A stretch of DNA of 64,000 bases from Schistocerca nitens. Taxonomy: Eukaryota > Arthropoda > Insecta > Orthoptera > Acrididae. The position numbers were made by a program, and so were the translations under genes. Where the stretch lies: NCBI RefSeq assembly GCF_023898315.1, contig NC_064616.1, positions 543,359,602-543,423,601 of the forward strand, written 5' to 3'. Shown one piece after another: positions 23,907-34,807 of this stretch. Under the pieces are notes generated by a model, which worked only from the letters and a program-made list of their open reading frames with translations, ran no database searches and had not been told where the DNA came from. Numbering within the stretch: position 1 is the first letter of the stretch; each line of letters starts with the position of its first letter.

Positions 23907-24190
23907 CGGAAGGTATTGCACGCGTGACGTGATCTACGTGATATGCTCACTCTCCAGATCTGAATTCCATAAAGCATGTCTGGGATGCACTAGAGAGACG
24001 GGTTGCATTACATCATCATCCACTAACCGCCCACTAAGACTTGTGAGCCACTCTGCAGGATGAATGGGCGTAATTGCCTCAGTATGAGACTGATGATATC
24101 ATTCACAGCATGGCCAGTCGTTGTCAGGCCTGTATTAGTGCCAGTGGTGGTCACACCCCATACTGAGCACATCAGGCAGTTGTCAGAATG
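23062..24190 (+). pseudogene. Tc1-like transposase remnant
   Basis: A cut-and-paste transposase that would bind the terminal repeats. The N-terminal helix-turn-helix reads GRMEAGESQTDVARWLNV (about 23085), followed by SRPRV. The first catalytic Asp is in WANVLFTDESRFGLESD (about 23465-23515), the second in VVMEDNARLHRAW (about 23748). The third region (SPDLN..HVWD..ERR) is recognisable near 23955-24000 in another frame. The DNA between the second and third parts has been widened by a pyrimidine tract and (AT)n. Several frameshifts and stops make it non-functional. Confidence 0.85.
23830..23905. repeat. (AT)n microsatellite inside transposase
   Basis: About 37 AT units, preceded by TCTCTCCCCCCCC. 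It is located between the second and third catalytic parts of the Tc1-like transposase. Confidence 0.95.
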
Positions 24191-24378
24191 TGTGTACAAA
24201 TCCGTTAACTTGGAAAAAATACGAATAAACAGTATGTCTACCATTATGTATGTTTCAGCTTATTCAGTATGCTTTACATTGTTTCTACTGTACTATCACC
24301 TGTTTATACTGTTTTGTGGCAAAGTAAATACAACCTTGCTTTTTTCCGTTTGTTGCTTTAATTTTGGACACCATTGTA

Positions 24379-25004
24379 GTTTCACAATCGAAAAACGTCT
24401 TTCACATACCTGTGTTGATCGAATTATTGTAACATTTTTGCAACTTCATTGTGGAAACGTGGAAGTCCTACCTGAAGAAACCACTGTAGGCGTCCTGGGC
24501 AGTTTGAATTTAAACACATATGTCTTTAAAACGTGAATTACATTGCAGATCTATGACTTCCATCCGAGCATGTACAGGGGCACGTTCCGCTGAACCGGCA
24601 AACGGTCTCGTAATCAGCTCAAAAACATAAGTAAGATTGGCAATGTCGTTTTAATTCTTTCAAGGCCATAATGAATTATTCAGATCTTGCGTTTTATTTA
24701 ACACCAATGAACTTAGGGAACTGGAATGGTTTTTCGTCAGAGTCTGACCCTTCCGCAATGCGATTTTCTTCTCAAATTAATCCCTGTCGAAAGACGAATA
24801 AGTTGTTTCTCACCCTGCAATGTCGTAGAACGATCAGTGTGCAGTCGTGTCCACTTCAAATGCGAAGTCTGCAAATCATTCCAGATGTTATAATTTTCGT
24901 TCCTGCACTCCTTTTTTCTTCATAAATTCAAAAATAGGTCGTTTTAGATCGAAAACTCGTTTCAGACTTTCCCTTTGGCTTAACCAAGGTACTTTTCAGT
25001 AATG
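24379..25004. other. No gene recognised
   Basis: Between the Tc1-like and mariner-type elements. Open frames here are under 90 codons and show no known motif. Confidence 0.4.
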
Positions 25005-25453
25005 TACAGGGTGGTCCATTGGTCGTGACCGGGCCAAATATCTCACGAAATAAGCGTAAAACAAAAATTCTACAATGAACGAAACTTGTCTAGCTTGAAG
25101 TGAGAAACCAGATGGCGCTATGGTTGGCCTGATAGATGGCGCTGCCATAGGTCAAACGGATATCAACTGCGTTTTTTTAAAATAGTAACTCCCATGTTTT
25201 AATACATAAAGGAATATGAATGCTGTAGTTGGACCAATTTGTTCGCTTTGTGATAGATGGCGCTGTAAAACTCACAAACATATGGCTGACAATTTTAGAC
25301 GATCAGTTTGTAACAAGTAGCTTTTTTAAATTAAAATACAGAACGATCTACATTTTACATCGGTTATTACGATGTGATTCGTGTACCTTTGTGTACTTAT
25401 CATTTCTGAGAACGCGTGCTGTTAAAGAGTGATTACCTATAAATACCACATTA

Positions 25454-26178
25454 ATGCAATAAATGCTCAAAACTATGTCGGTCAACCTCAGTGCATTTGG
25501 CAATACCTGTAACGACATCCCTCTCCACAGCGAGTAGTTCGCCTTCCGTATTGTTCACGCACGCATTGACAATGCGCTGACGCATGTTGTGAGGCGTTGT
25601 TGGTGGATCACGATAGCAAATATCGTTCAACATTCCCCACAGAAGGAAATCCGGGGACGTCAGATGAATGACGCTTCGTCGCTAAATAGAACGCTAGCAT
25701 AAAATCTGTCAACGTCCCGTAATTTCTCTTGTGTCCATTGGCAGAACTGTACACGACGTTCAAAGTCGTCGCCATGCAATTCCTGGTGCATAGAAATATA
25801 GTAAGGGTGCAATCGATATTGATGTAGCATTCTCAACACCGACGTTTTTGAGATTCTCGTCTCTAGCGCAATTTGTCTACTACTGATGTGCGGATTACCC
25901 GCTACCGCAGCTAAAACACCTACTTGAGCATCATCAGTTGTTGCAGGTCGTGGTTGACGTTTCACATGTGGCTGAACACCTCCTATTTCCTTAAATGACG
26001 TAACTATCCGGCGAACGGTCCGGACACTTGGATGATGTCGTCCAGGATACCGAGCAGCATACATAGTGCACGCCCGTTGGGCATTTTGATCAAAATAGCC
26101 ATACATAAACACCATATCGACATTTTTTCCTAATTGGTAAATGGTCCATTTTAACACCGTTCGTGTATCACGAAGCAA
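25454..26178 (-). pseudogene. Mariner-type transposase of outer element, internally deleted
   Basis: Minus strand. The N-terminal DNA-binding part is well preserved (CTMYAARYPGRHHPSVRTVR, then ISSRQIALETRISKTSVLRM). It is followed by FERRVQFCQWTQEKLRD and the first catalytic Asp in SVLFSDEASF (about 25675). The sequence then jumps straight to TSPDFLLWGMLND (about 25640) in another frame, so most of the catalytic core, including the second Asp (QDGA-type motif), is missing. The C-terminal part ends near 25454. The family is mariner-related with a DFFLWG-type third motif. This copy is a deletion derivative that could only move in trans. Confidence 0.85.
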
Positions 26179-26224
26179 ATACCGTCCGCACTGGGGGAAT
26201 GTTCCGTGATACTACGTACTTATA

Positions 26225-27755
26225 CAGGGTGTTTCAAAAATGACCGGTATATTTGAAACGGCAATAAAAACTAAACGAGCAGCGATAGAAATACACCGTT
26301 TGTTGCAATATGCTTGGGACAACAGTACATTTTCAGGCGGACAAACTTTCGAAATTACAGTAGTTACAATTTTCAACAACAGATGGCGCTGCAAGTGATG
26401 TGAAAGATATAGAAGACAACGCAGTCTGTGGGTGCGCCATTCTGTACGTCGTCTTTCTGCTGTAAGCGTGTGCTGTTCACAACGTGCAAGTGTGCTGTAG
26501 ACAACATGGTTTATTCCTTAGAACAGAGGATTTTTCTGGTGTTGGAATTCCACCGCCTTGAACACAGTGTTGTTGCAACAAGACGAAGTTTTCAACGGAG
26601 GTTTAATGTAACCAAAGGACCGAAAAGCGATACAATAAAGGATCTGTTTGAAAAATTTCAACGGACTGGGAACGTGACGGATGAACGTGCTGGAAAGGTA
26701 CGGCGACCGCATACGGCAACCACAGAGGGCAACGCGCAGCTAGTGCAGCAGGTGATCCAACAGCGGCCTCGGGTTTCCGTTCGCCGTGTTGCAGCTGCGG
26801 TCCAAATGACGCCAACGTCCACGTATCGTCTCATGCGCCAGAGTTTACACCTCGATCCATACAAAATTCAAACGCGGCAACCCCTCAGCGCCGCTACCAT
26901 TCGCTAACGATATAGTGCACAGGATTGATGACGGCGATATGCATGTGGGCAGCATTTGATTTACTGACGAAGCTTATTTTTGCCTGGACGGCTTCGTCAA
27001 TAAACAGAACTGGCGCATATGGGGAACCGAAAAGCCCCATGTTGCAGTCCCATCGTCCCTGCCCCCTCAAAAAGTACTGGTCTGGGCCGCCATTTCTTCC
27101 AAAGGAAACATTGGCCCATTTTTCAGGTCCGAAACGATTACTGCATCATGATATCTGGACATTATTCGTGAATTTGTGGCGGTACAAACTGCCTTAGACG
27201 ACACTGCGAACACCTCGTGGTTTATGCAAGATGGTGCCCGGCCACATCGCACGGCCGACGTCTTTAATTTCCTGAATGAATATTTCGATGATCGTGTGAT
27301 TGCTTTGGGCTATCCGAAACATACAGGAGGCGGCGTGAATTGGCCTCCCTATTCGCCAGACATGAACCCCTGTGACTTCTTTCTGTGGGGACACTTGAAA
27401 GACCAGGTGTACCGCCAGAATCCAGAAACAATTGAACAGCTGAAGCAGTACATCTCATCTGCATGTGAAGCCATTCCGCCAGACACGTTGTCAAAGGTTT
27501 CGGGTAATTTCATTCAGAGACTACGCCATATTATTGCTACGCATGGTGGATATGTGGAAAAAATCGTAATATAGAGTTTCCCAGACCGCAGCGCCATCTG
27601 TTGTTGAAACTTGTAACTACTGTAATTTCGAAAGTTTGTCTGCCTGAAAATGTACTGTTGTCCCAAGCATATTGCAACAAACGGTGTATTTCTATCGCTG
27701 CTCGTTTAGTTTTTATTGCCGTTTCAAATATACCGGTCATTTTTGAAACACCCTG
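26225..27755 (+). mobile_element. Nested mariner-type transposon, about 170-bp inverted repeats
   Basis: The left end CAGGGTGTTTCAAAAATGAC is the complement of the right end GTCATTTTTGAAACACCCTG, and the match extends about 165 bases inward, ending at the CAACAGATGGCGCTGC block. TA flanks both sides (26223-26224 and 27756-27757). At 1531 bp it is structurally complete. It carries a plus-strand transposase with few breaks. It inserted into the outer mariner-type element, so it is the younger of the two. Confidence 0.95.
26506..27574 (+). pseudogene. Mariner-type transposase of nested element, frameshifted
   Basis: Starts with ATG at 26506 (MVYSLEQRIFLVLEFHRLEH). The helix-turn-helix half runs to about 26880 (VVATRRSFQRRFNV, RPRVSVRRVAAAVQMTP). 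A stop at 26905 and a frame change follow. The catalytic core then reads TDEAYFCLDGF with the first Asp (about 26966), WFMQDGARPHRTADVF with the second (about 27225) and SPDMNPCDFFLWGHLKD with the third (about 27358-27400). About 47 residues separate the second and third Asp, counting to the CDFF Asp. A TGA near 27149 also breaks the frame. The gene ends at 27574. All three catalytic acidic residues remain readable. Confidence 0.9.
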
Positions 27756-28045
27756 TATGTTTGGTACTATTACTGCGCCATCTATCACAAAGGGAAAAAA
27801 GTGGTCAAAGTAAGACATTCATATTTCTTTGCGTACTACACGAATATGTAACAAAATATGGGGGTTCCTAATTAAAAATACGCAGTTGATATCCGTTTGA
27901 CCTATGGCAGCGCCATCTAGCTGGCCGACCATAGCGCCATCAGGTTTCCCCCTGCAAGTTAGACGAGTTTCGTTCTTTGTAGTTTTTTCGTTTGATGCTT
28001 ATTTCGTGAGATATTTGGCCCGGTCACTAGAAATGGACCACCCTG

Positions 28046-28349
28046 CATAACGTAAGCAAACTCTTCGTTCAGTTCCATTGAAAATTATTGTAGTTGACCG
28101 CGGAATAAATTTTACTATTTGGACCATCACTTCCTTCACTTGACCACTGCCTGAAATTGTAACATCTTCATTTACAGAATAAAGAACCCCGCCTCTATAT
28201 CACTGTAAAATTTTGTTCTTTCATTGTCAACTAAACCTTTAAATTCCTTTTTCATGGTACTGTAGCGTTATTAGATACAAAATTTGTATAACCCGTCGAC
28301 CATGTGACTGTATAACAGATATCGAGAGTTCTTATTCCTCTCTTCCGTC
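28046..28349. other. No feature recognised
   Basis: Short AT-rich stretch between the mariner-type element and a LINE scrap. It could be a more decayed part of that scrap. Confidence 0.35.
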
Positions 28350-28575
28350 ATTTGTCTCTACAGACCGCTCGGCTGCATCTTTTGTGCAGACAACCTGCAG
28401 AATAATACGGAGATGTTATCAAAGGTGTAGTACCGCCTCCTAAACCCACACTGAGAGCATCTAAGGAACTGTCTGTTTTGTAACGCCCAGACAAAGCAGT
28501 AATGCGTCTATAGACCACAGAAAATAATTTTTCTGATTGTTTTGGTAGCTTGTTCCGTAATATTATTGATATAAT
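28350..28575 (-). pseudogene. LINE reverse transcriptase scrap
   Basis: Minus strand translation gives EKLFSVVYRRITAL followed, in another frame, by RCSQCGFRRRYYTFDNISVL. This is the KLF...RL then QxGFRxGxSTxDNI signature of LINE reverse transcriptases. Only about 70 residues are recognisable, and stops and frame changes are present. Confidence 0.6.
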
Positions 28576-30139
28576 TAAAAGAACAATTAAGTGTCTTTGG
28601 CTCGTATCGTTATAGGGTTCCGATTAATCCTGCCTCTCTAATGGCGTCATGACAACTAGTTGAAAGCAAAGATAGTAGGCCTTTTTATTAGATTAGTTCC
28701 CCTAACCCTTCAGTTTCTGTGAATGTACGTAGTAAAATGAGTTAGAGTTATCGCCAGCCTCAATTACCACTTTTGATACAAGAATGTGATCTCAACACCT
28801 AGAATTGTCAGTAGAAGCACGATTTAACTATAGTTAAAATAATATATCAGAATAAAAATACGTTAAGTAATTCACCCACAATCTCAATTAAAATTATTTC
28901 ACATTTCAAATAATGAGATCGATATTCAATTTTTACACATGGTTACAATTTACACGAGATTTTGATGTCAGTTCTGCAGGAAATAATCTGTTCTTTCCAG
29001 GGCTGTTATCCAGATGTACGTATCTTCAATGAAATTTAATTTACAGGAAAAGTTATCAAGAAATAAGATTAATTAATTAAAATAGGCAATAAAACATAGA
29101 AAACCTATGTTATAAGTGAGTTTTATGACATATGACTAAGTTCTCTAATGCTTACTGCCACGCTGTTAACTAAACAGCTGATTTAATCGACTTTCATTAG
29201 CTGTTAAAGTGTGCAAACGAACATGTATTTAGCACACCCCATGCGTCTTGGTGAGAGATTTTATATGGTAGGTCGATCTCTCTTGTAGTTCAATTCTTAT
29301 AAGTCTTATTAAAGATATTGGAAAAATTCGTTAAAGATCGCTTCTTGGCCATATAATCAGTTAAGTACATCATTTGGCTTGTCGATCTGCATAACAGTTG
29401 AATTGTCGCGCTTGGTGTGTCACACTTCCCTCTAAATTCAGTGGTTTGCGAGCCGCATGCGCGAACTTGTACAAAGATTTCAAGTCGCTGTGTACAGTGA
29501 CAGACGTGATATCACGTCGGGACTTCGGAGTGGCTGACAGAAGGGCGTGAGCTAAGCGGCACCCACCTCACTCTTCTCCACATCTCCTCTGCATCCTATC
29601 TGAAGGAGATTCCTAACTAAACCAGGAAACTAATATTTGATTTCTACTGTCCATACTTTCACTTATCTTTCAGGCGGTGATTAAGATGAAGTAAGTAGCA
29701 TCAAAATATACAATCCCACCAAAAGGAAATCATAGAGTTGTCAGCAAAAAATCTAAGCAAATCTAAAACAATTTGAAAACTGCAAAGACAGTTGTGAAGT
29801 ATGTTTCTGACACCTTAGAAACTAAACGTGTATTAAATCCGTGATTGTTACATTCCAAAATCTACTTAGAACCACTCCTTGTCGTATAAAAACGTAAACA
29901 AATAAACAACTAACCGGTTATGCAGCTGTGTAAATGTCAGTGTAACACTTTGTAAAACAGAAGAAAAACATTTAATTACAGAGACATGCTGTTATGCACT
30001 AGAGTAAAAGTTTTCCGGTGCCTCTGCTCAAAACTTTAGAAACGGCACTGAAAAAAGAATAATTTTCAGAAACGACCACGTTATTTGATATCGGTTCTCT
30101 CCGTACTGTATTATGTGTACGTCATTTTATGATTTTGTG
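28576..30139. other. 1.5 kb with no recognised gene
   Basis: AT-rich, many short A/T tracts, no open frame of 60 codons or more and no inverted or direct repeats that I could see. It may be old decayed element or plain intergenic DNA. Confidence 0.4.
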
Positions 30140-30141
30140 TA

Positions 30142-31348
30142 CAGGGCTTGGACAAAAAGATGGAAACACCGAGAGAAAAGCATGCTTGAACACAAAAGCT
30201 GGAGACAGATAATCCTTCAGGTCACGCTGTTGAATTTGGCAACTAACGGCATCTGTGCAACGTCCTCAACACGTTGCAAGTCTCATTCGTAGTCAGAAAC
30301 ACTTTTTCTGCATGACTGAGAGTGCATTATATGGGTTTTAAGTGAATCTGAAAGTGGGAAAATTGTTGCAGCTCGTATAGTGGGTGCACCCGTGAACAAG
30401 GGAGCCGAGATGTTAGATTTTTCAAAAGAACACCATATTGAATATTTATACCACATAAAGGGAAGGCTTGGAAACATCATCCACTGAGTCACGACTCGGA
30501 ATAAAATGTCTAGTGAGTCTACGGTAACTCAAAAGGATTGTGACGAAAAGTAGGAGAACGACAGCTACAAAAGTCGCTGCAGAACTGTATTTCGCGTTCG
30601 TGAACCCTGTCAGCACCAAAACAAAAGGAAGGGAGCTCTTTAAGCAGGGATTTACAGGGAGCGCAGGAATTCCAAGACCACTCATCAGTAGCTAATGCCA
30701 GTTACAGGAAGACGTGGTGCCGAATCAATACAATCTGCACTATCAGGCAATGAAAGAGAGTCATCTCATCGGGTGAGTCTTGTTTCACACTGTCTCCAAC
30801 TTCTGGCCAAGTATATGTACAAGAAGTGAAACATTGGGCTACGTAGGAGGTTGATGATTTAGGCAGCCATATCGTGGTATTCCATGAGCCCCATGTTTGC
30901 TCTGCAAGGTCGCGTATCTGATCAATGTGGCTCATAAGGTTTATGTCATGGAGCAATGCATGCTCGCCTAAGGTGATGCTGTGTTTCAAGAAGACAGGAG
31001 CCCTGTTCACAAAGCATGTATGTGCCAGTCCCGGCTTTAGGAGCACGAGGATGATGGGTCGCATCTCCCCTGGCCACCACGGACACCAGATCTCAATATT
31101 GTTTGGCCTGTGTGGTCTCTTTCAGAGGAAGGGTGCGTGATCGCTATCCGCCTCCATCATCACTACCTAAACTAGCTATTATTTTGCTGAAATAATCGTA
31201 TAAAATTGCCTTGACTATTATACAGCACCAGTAATCATTTATTCTGAGATCGAACGAAACGTTTTTGAAAGCCAGTGCGATCCCTAAAAAGTATTAGGCA
31301 TGCTAATCGACTTTATTTTTTGTATTCCATTTGTTTGTCCTACTGCTG
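30142..31348. mobile_element. Second Tc1-like element, heavily decayed
   Basis: The left end CAGGGCTTGGACAAAAAGAT is matched by the complement of the right end, ATTTGTTTGTCCTACTGCTG, at about 70%. TA lies on both sides (30140-30141 and 31349-31350). The 1207-bp length is short for the family. Transposase traces on the plus strand are limited: a WPPRTPDLN-like phrase near 31070 and the preceding decayed catalytic region. Many stops are present. Confidence 0.8.
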
Positions 31349-31453
31349 TATGTTTTCATTATGCGTCTTTTAATTTTATACATGTTTTGTAGCCATTAAC
31401 CGACATTTCACTCACACTATGTAGTACATGATACACAGGGAACTGCTAGCATG

Positions 31454-31467
31454 ACATTAGTTATTTG
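31454..31467. repeat. Target-site duplication of SINE-1 (left)
   Basis: ACATTAGTTATTT here recurs exactly at 31684-31696, enclosing the SINE. Confidence 0.9.
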
Positions 31468-31683
31468 CCCGCATCTCGTGGTCGTGCGGTAGCGTTCTCG
31501 CTTCCCACGCCCGGGTTCCCGGGTTCGATTCCCGGCGGGGTCAGGGATTTTCTCTGCCTCGTGATGGCTGGGTGTTGTGTGCTGTCCTTAGGTTAGTTAG
31601 GTTTAAGTAGTTCTAAGTTCTAGGGGACTGATGAACATAGAAGTTAAGTCCCATAGTGCTCAGAGCCATTTGAACCATTTTGA
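31468..31683 (+). mobile_element. SINE-1, tRNA-derived, Gly-like head
   Basis: A short retroposon moved by LINE machinery. The head resembles a tRNA: a TGGTCGTGCGGT A-box-like motif at 31479 and a perfect B box GGTTCGATTCC at 31522-31532 make an internal RNA polymerase III promoter. The possible anticodon loop CTTCCCACG is glycine-like (CCC). The tail, GGTTAGTTAGGTTTAAGTAG through GTGCTCAGAGCCATTTGAAC, is shared with SINE-2 at 33950. A 13-bp perfect target duplication flanks it. Confidence 0.95.
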
Positions 31684-31699
31684 ACATTAGTTATTTACC

Positions 31700-32531
31700 T
31701 GCTCCTTCCTCAGTTAGTGGTAGCTTCAGTAAAGCCAACATCTCCACATCACCAACACCTCATGCCAGCCAGACCAGTGCCAGTGAGACAAGAACGTTCG
31801 TTAGCTCACAAGAAATGTACAGGAAACTTTCTTACTCAGCGGCTCTTAAAGAGTAACTGACACAGAAGTTAATAGCCTGTTAAGAGAATGTAACAGAATG
31901 AGGACAGATGGAGTCGTTACAAGCCGTGCACTGCATCACAGCCTCAAGACAGTTCCCTTTAAATACTCCAGCGATCCTGCTCTCGAGATAAGGCTAACAT
32001 TGGGCTCGGTGGTATTCACAGTAATCGCAGTCGATTCCATGACTGCGTTACTATAGGGAACTTATGTCCTAAATGACCCACAACAGTCTATGAACTAGTT
32101 GAAGATGTACTCGAGATGATGGTCTTCGCCTGATGAACTTTATGCTGCTCGCCACCTATCATCTGCTGATGGAGAAGCTAGCTGTCTTCCGACAACACCA
32201 TACCTCAGAGTACCGTCAGCATTGAGCTTCAAATCAGAGTCCAGTTAACAGGGCCTCTTGGTATGTATGTTCCTGTTCAACATCTACGCGCCTCAAGGTG
32301 CTGAAACCTATCACGACATTAGGGAGGAGATCAACCGACCACACGACTACCGACACCAGGTACAACGTTGGTGGGCCATGAAGAGTCGTTGTAGAATTCG
32401 GGGTGGGGCAGAGGACGTTCCAACAGGCTGTATGTTACCACTTCACACTAGGGAATGGCCGCTATTCTGCCCAGCAACGCGCTGAGGCACTGAGGTCGCT
32501 AATACATCCCTTGGCATCACTATCAGTTCTT
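31700..32531. other. No clear gene; weak LINE-endonuclease-like phrase
   Basis: A 75-codon open frame (32258-32485) includes FNIYAPQGAE, which resembles the NIYAPSG motif of LINE endonucleases. The rest of the frame does not support the assignment. Nothing else is recognised. Confidence 0.25.
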
Positions 32532-32992
32532 TGATAGTGTAAACTGCTGATTATACGTGGACATTGCGCCTCTCAGTTAAATTTTAGGATTCATTGCAGT
32601 TCTGACTTGTTTCTTTGTGGCTGACGAATAACACTTCCCAAGCCACATCAGTTTATAATGATAACCACTGAATACTTTGTGTGTACCTATGAGAGCGGAA
32701 ATTTAGGGCTATACTTGAGTACCAGTTAGACTTGATTGTAAAATATAGGAATTAGTGGCACTCGCGGCAACTTACAGACGTGAGATGGTCATTTGCGTGC
32801 TGTTTGCCTTGGTTAATGAATAGTGTGGCACATATGCATTCACGTAACTGCCCACTGACATCCGACCGATACATTTCTGACAAATTTGCGTTTCGGTTTA
32901 TTGATATAATAGCACTCTTCCAGTCAGAGTGAGAGCCAGATGGGATTAAATCCTCCGTTTTCCAATCCGCCATCGTTCCTCCTCAATTCCCA
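32532..32992 (+). repeat. Candidate left LTR of element B
   Basis: Aligns with 44600-45062 at roughly 70% by eye; landmarks are GTGTAAACT, GGCACTCGCGGCA, GAGATGG, TAACTG(C/G)CCACTGACAT and GTTTTCCAAT. The end is near CAATTCCCA. Confidence 0.65.
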
Positions 32993-33249
32993 AATGTTGT
33001 AATCGTCCGTGAAACAGTTCCAAGTTCGTGTAATGGCATGGGAAATTTGTGGGACACTCTGAACAAATGAAAGGAGAATGAGAATCAAACATTTCGGAAA
33101 CGGATGGGAAATTACAGGGAAAGGTAAAAGGGGACTCCTATCAATGTGAAGAACTGGTTACAGAGTCCACATCTACAGTACTGAAAGATTTAATTACTCT
33201 TAAAGAATAATGTCAGGCATTAAAATTAATTATCTCACACCAATCACTC

Positions 33250-33600
33250 ATGAGCAGACTGTTGAGGATAAATTATAAACTTTGACTAACTGAAGAACTA
33301 ATTTGCAATGCAAGTTTAAAGGAAGACACAATGTGTACACGTAATTTCATCAAAAAATTATGGAATATTTGGTCTCGTGAAAGTGAAGAGGAATTGCGTG
33401 AGGAACGTAAAAATGTACGTGGCGCAGATGTCAACTTTATAGGTGTACATGGAAATTAGCCGTAATGAGGTACCTATTAATAATGAGGGGGGTAGAATGG
33501 AGGTTATTTTTGAAAAGGAAGATGGTAATGAATATAAATATGTTATAGAGAGAATAACTGGCGATATGAAGCTTCAGGATTTGGATGCATAAGAGGTGTC
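33250..33600 (+). pseudogene. Unidentified coding-like relic in element B
   Basis: I do not recognise this gene. The plus strand reads FIKKLWNIWSRESEEELREE (about 33339), then after a stop and frame change EVPINNEGGRMEVIFEKEDG (about 33466). The composition is charged and protein-like, with several long runs between stops. Its position between a candidate 5' LTR and an integrase end suggests gag or pol material, but no known motif is present. Confidence 0.3.
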
Positions 33601-33949
33601 GCGTCAGGCACCGAATAATTGCAATATATTGCTACAAGGTAGGTTGGCCAATTTCATCGTTGTTTACCCACTGTTATCAGTAACAAGGAATGGAGGGCTT
33701 GTTTTGATTTTAACAGAAAGGACATAACTAAGGATGATGTGGAAGAATAGGATGGTAATAAACACATAAAAAATTACGTAAGTCCTGTAAATACGGCCCA
33801 ATTGGAAGGTGTTGCTACTGATATTCTAGTGGGTAGTTCTTCAAAAATGTATGATTTGTCCAAAAAGTTATATGAATCAGTCCAAAAAAAAAGAAAATTT
33901 TTATAATTTGCCTATCAGACGTTTGAAAACCTTAAGTGCAACAGGAAAA

Positions 33950-34140
33950 AAAATGGCTCTGAGCACTGTGAGACTTAACTTCTGAGGTCATCAGTCCCCT
34001 AGAACTTAGAACTACTTAAATCTAACTAACCTAAGGACATCACTCACATCCATGCCCGAGGCAGGATTCGAACCTGCGACCGTAGCGGTTGTGCGGTTCC
34101 AGACTGTAGCGCCTAGAACCGCTCGGCCTCACTGGCCGGC
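33950..34140 (-). mobile_element. SINE-2, tRNA-derived, class II-like head
   Basis: Minus strand. The head reads GGCCGAGCGGTTCTAGGCGC (A-box region), then B box GGTTCGAATCC (34064-34074). The long spacing between them is like Leu/Ser-type (class II) tRNAs. The tail is the same as SINE-1 (TTAAGTAGTTCTAAGTTCTA through GCTCAGAGCC). Flanks GCAACAGGAAAA (33938-33949) and GCAAACGGAAAA (34141-34152) form an imperfect 12-bp target duplication. It lies inside element B. Confidence 0.95.
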
Positions 34141-34489
34141 GCAAACGGAAAACTTTCTAGAGTCATTAGAAATGAGGGTTGTTACCTTGGGTGCTGGTCG
34201 GTGAGGTAGTAGAACATAATTTTTTTCAATATAAAAAGTTTAAGTGTAACATTATTGGTAAGTGTAGATTTCTTGAATGAGTTAAAATTCTCTGTAAATT
34301 TTGGGGTTAAAAAGATGAAAGCTGTGAGTGCAAGATCAAGGGACAGTAGTTATATTTACAAATCAGTTTAAATATGAAAGAGACTACTCAGATATTTTCT
34401 TTACTAGTCAGTTCCAGGACAACAATGTACCAGACTAGGTGGCATTTACTACATTCAGAGAATTAATAAGAAAGGGGATGCACAACGGA

Positions 34490-34665
34490 AATCTTAACAG
34501 ATGAAATGATTTCTTCTTGTATTTCATGGCCCCTTTGTGGTGGAATCAAGTCTCGATAAAAATGCTTATCGTTCAATGTAACCAGGATCCAAAAAGGTAT
34601 TTCGTACATCATGGAGCTAAAGGAATATGTTCTGAGTGGTGAGAATGAACACATGTAGGGCTCTG
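34490..34665 (+). pseudogene. Integrase C-terminal relic of element B
   Basis: Plus strand phrases, spread over frames, are HGPFVVESSLDKNAY, PGSKKVF and LKEYVLSGENEHM. They match the C-terminal domain of gypsy integrases (YxGPFxx..NAYxL..P..KKxxG..Nxxx LKxY). A stop follows at about 34658. The next 130 bases resemble the 191-bp repeat of element 1 (GGTAGCTGTGCGTCCTCAGCTG), in the same relative position. Confidence 0.6.
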
Positions 34666-34807
34666 TCAATCAGTAACTGATGCACAGTTTGGTAGCTGTG
34701 CGTCCTCAGCTGTCGAATAGTTTTCTTTACCCTTTCCCACAATTCGTCCCGCATTCTTCCATATTCACCACATTACAAGAAAGTTTCTACTTTTGTAGTG
34801 ACTGTCC

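Larger units (their letters stand above)
22909..24376 (+). mobile_element. Tc1-like DNA transposon, inactive
   Basis: The ends are inverted repeats of about 33 bases: CACTGGCGTGCAAAATGAAG at the left, and its diverged complement ending TTTTGGACACCATTG at the right. TA flanks both sides (22907-22908 and 24377-24378). The 1468-bp length is usual for Tc1-like elements. It encloses a broken transposase on the plus strand and an inserted AT microsatellite. Confidence 0.9.
25007..28045 (-). mobile_element. Outer mariner-type transposon with about 280-bp terminal inverted repeats
   Basis: The left end CAGGGTGGTCCATTGGTCGT matches the complement of the right end (ending GGACCACCCTG at 28045) and the match continues inward for about 280 bases, including several GATGGCGCT blocks. 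TA precedes the left end, and CA follows the right end where TA is expected. A transposase gene on the minus strand lies at 25454-26178. A second complete element (26225-27755) is inserted beside the right inverted repeat. Without it the outer element is about 1.5 kb. Confidence 0.9.

Noticed and set aside
23771..24063. Frames on both strands with long Tyr-Ile runs
   Set aside because: They are translations of the (AT)n microsatellite.
31468..31545. Possible tRNA-Gly gene
   Set aside because: The A and B boxes are present but the cloverleaf is imperfect, and it is joined to a SINE tail and flanked by a target duplication, so it is a SINE head.
32258..32485. LINE endonuclease from the NIYAPQG phrase
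   Set aside because: A single short motif without neighbouring endonuclease motifs; kept only as a remark.
34005..34140. Possible tRNA-Leu/Ser gene on the minus strand
   Set aside because: Same reasoning: SINE tail and target duplication.
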